In this document: piece by piece, positions 14,140-14,564 of the stretch | Numbering within the stretch: the stretch's first letter is position 1 | Layout of the letters: each line of letters begins with the position of its first letter | Assembly: GCA_938002705.1 (NCBI GenBank) | Contig: CALLAG010000012.1 | Location: 1 to 14,564, forward strand | DNA from: an uncultured Saprospiraceae bacterium | Lineage (GTDB): Bacteria; Bacteroidota; Bacteroidia; Chitinophagales; Saprospiraceae | DNA length: 14,564 nt | Reading direction: 5' to 3' | Notes under the pieces: generated by a model | The model's input: the letters and a program-made list of their open reading frames with translations, nothing else | Told to the model about the DNA's origin: nothing | Database searches by the model: none | Translations under genes and position numbers: made by a program

Positions 14140-14226
14140 AAAACTACAGTAGTATAGATCAGTCAGGAGACCGACACTTATGTAAAGTGAACGGCTACAA
14201 GTCGTCACCAACAAAAAGTTTATGGT

Positions 14227-14564
14227 TCATGAAGTCGATTCCAACAGATTAGCAACCATATTATAGACTTCCTCCTCAGGAATTTTCTGTTTTAATAAAG
14301 CACTGACTTTAGCATCAGTTTTAGCCTTATTTTTTTGACAGCAGTAAATTGTATTTTTTCAAATTCATCTTGATTTACCAATGGGAACTCGTCTAAGTGA
14401 TCCTCAAGTTCTACATTTAATAAGTAGTCTACAGTCTTTGATATATAGCTATCTTCATTAGATTTCTTAGCCGACTTTCTGATGTTCGGTATGTTGTATG
14501 ATTTGATACCATTATTGAGTAATTCCTGATCTACATCTTCTGAGCTACGTCCGAGCTTTAATTG
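14227..14564 (-). CDS. 3' part of an unrecognised gene, frame broken at an A7 tract
   Basis: The gene enters from the right edge in frame QLKLGRSSEDVDQELLNNGI and continues as a charged, helical, Glu/Lys-rich protein to TAVKK. It has no membrane segment or motif I recognise. At seven consecutive A on the coding strand (14330-14336) the frame in use runs only to a stop at 14292-14294, with an atypical tail (IRLKLMLKSVLY). Shifting by -1 in the A run gives a much more protein-like tail of 34 residues (NKAKTDAKVSALLKQKIPEE ... NLLESTS) that stops at 14227-14229. The longer product is probably ancestral. The break may be a real mutation, a sequencing or assembly error in the homopolymer, or slippage. 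Coordinates cover the -1 product. The 5' end lies outside the window. Confidence 0.6.

Larger units (their letters stand above)
13955..14226. other. Non-coding spacer with dispersed repeat copy B
   Basis: Between the terminator and the right-edge gene I find no gene. The part at 14015-14067 is repeat copy B. A decayed partial repeat of its 3' portion begins 56 nt later, at 14108. The remainder, to 14226, shows nothing I can name. Confidence 0.6.

Overview
The window is AT-rich and looks like ordinary chromosome of a Bacteroidota species. The strongest marker is the protein at 6414-8399, which ends in a gliding-motility/type IX secretion type B C-terminal sorting domain, a signature largely confined to that phylum. 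A Bacteroidota-type DUF983 protein, SPII lipoproteins and the general lack of Shine-Dalgarno sequences agree. A saprospirian or related lineage is plausible, but this is inference only.

Layout: 1-447 is non-coding and holds a short dispersed repeat. 448-3201 (+) is a secreted two-unit M16 metallopeptidase followed by a clear intrinsic terminator. 3292-4611 (+) is a class II Fic AMP-transferase with an unrecognised C-terminal third. 4680-4928 (-) is a small basic unknown and 5035-5511 (-) a thioredoxin-fold lipoprotein. 5632-6387 (+) is a sterol-desaturase-type di-iron membrane hydroxylase. 6414-8399 (-) is a large cell-surface or secreted T9SS cargo protein. 8400-8897 is a long gap between divergent genes. 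8898-11357 (+) is a compact run: Xaa-Pro aminopeptidase P, patatin-like phospholipase (1-nt overlap) and a two-helix membrane protein. 11383-11910 (-) is an FMN-dependent oxidoreductase, 11948-12766 (+) an unknown lipoprotein, 12848 to about 13210 (-) a DUF983 membrane protein, and 13473-13844 (+) a small secreted unknown followed by a perfect bidirectional terminator. The right edge (14227-14564, -) is the 3' part of an unrecognised gene whose frame breaks at a run of seven A.

How the genes fit together: strand changes are frequent and most genes look like single transcription units. The only convincing operon is 8898-11357, and possibly only its first two genes. Several products act at or outside the membrane (M16 peptidase, thioredoxin lipoprotein, T9SS cargo, hydroxylase, DUF983, two unknown exported proteins), but nothing in the arrangement shows a dedicated new multi-gene system such as a defence island, CRISPR array, prophage or biosynthetic cluster.

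The observations most worth a second look are small. (1) The DUF983 gene has its first zinc-ribbon cysteine pair upstream of the first ATG, with no ATG/GTG/TTG before the in-frame stop. (2) The right-edge gene has a -1 frame change at an A7 tract. (3) Two copies of a short dispersed repeat flank the window and differ by exactly one 20-bp GC-rich near-palindrome.
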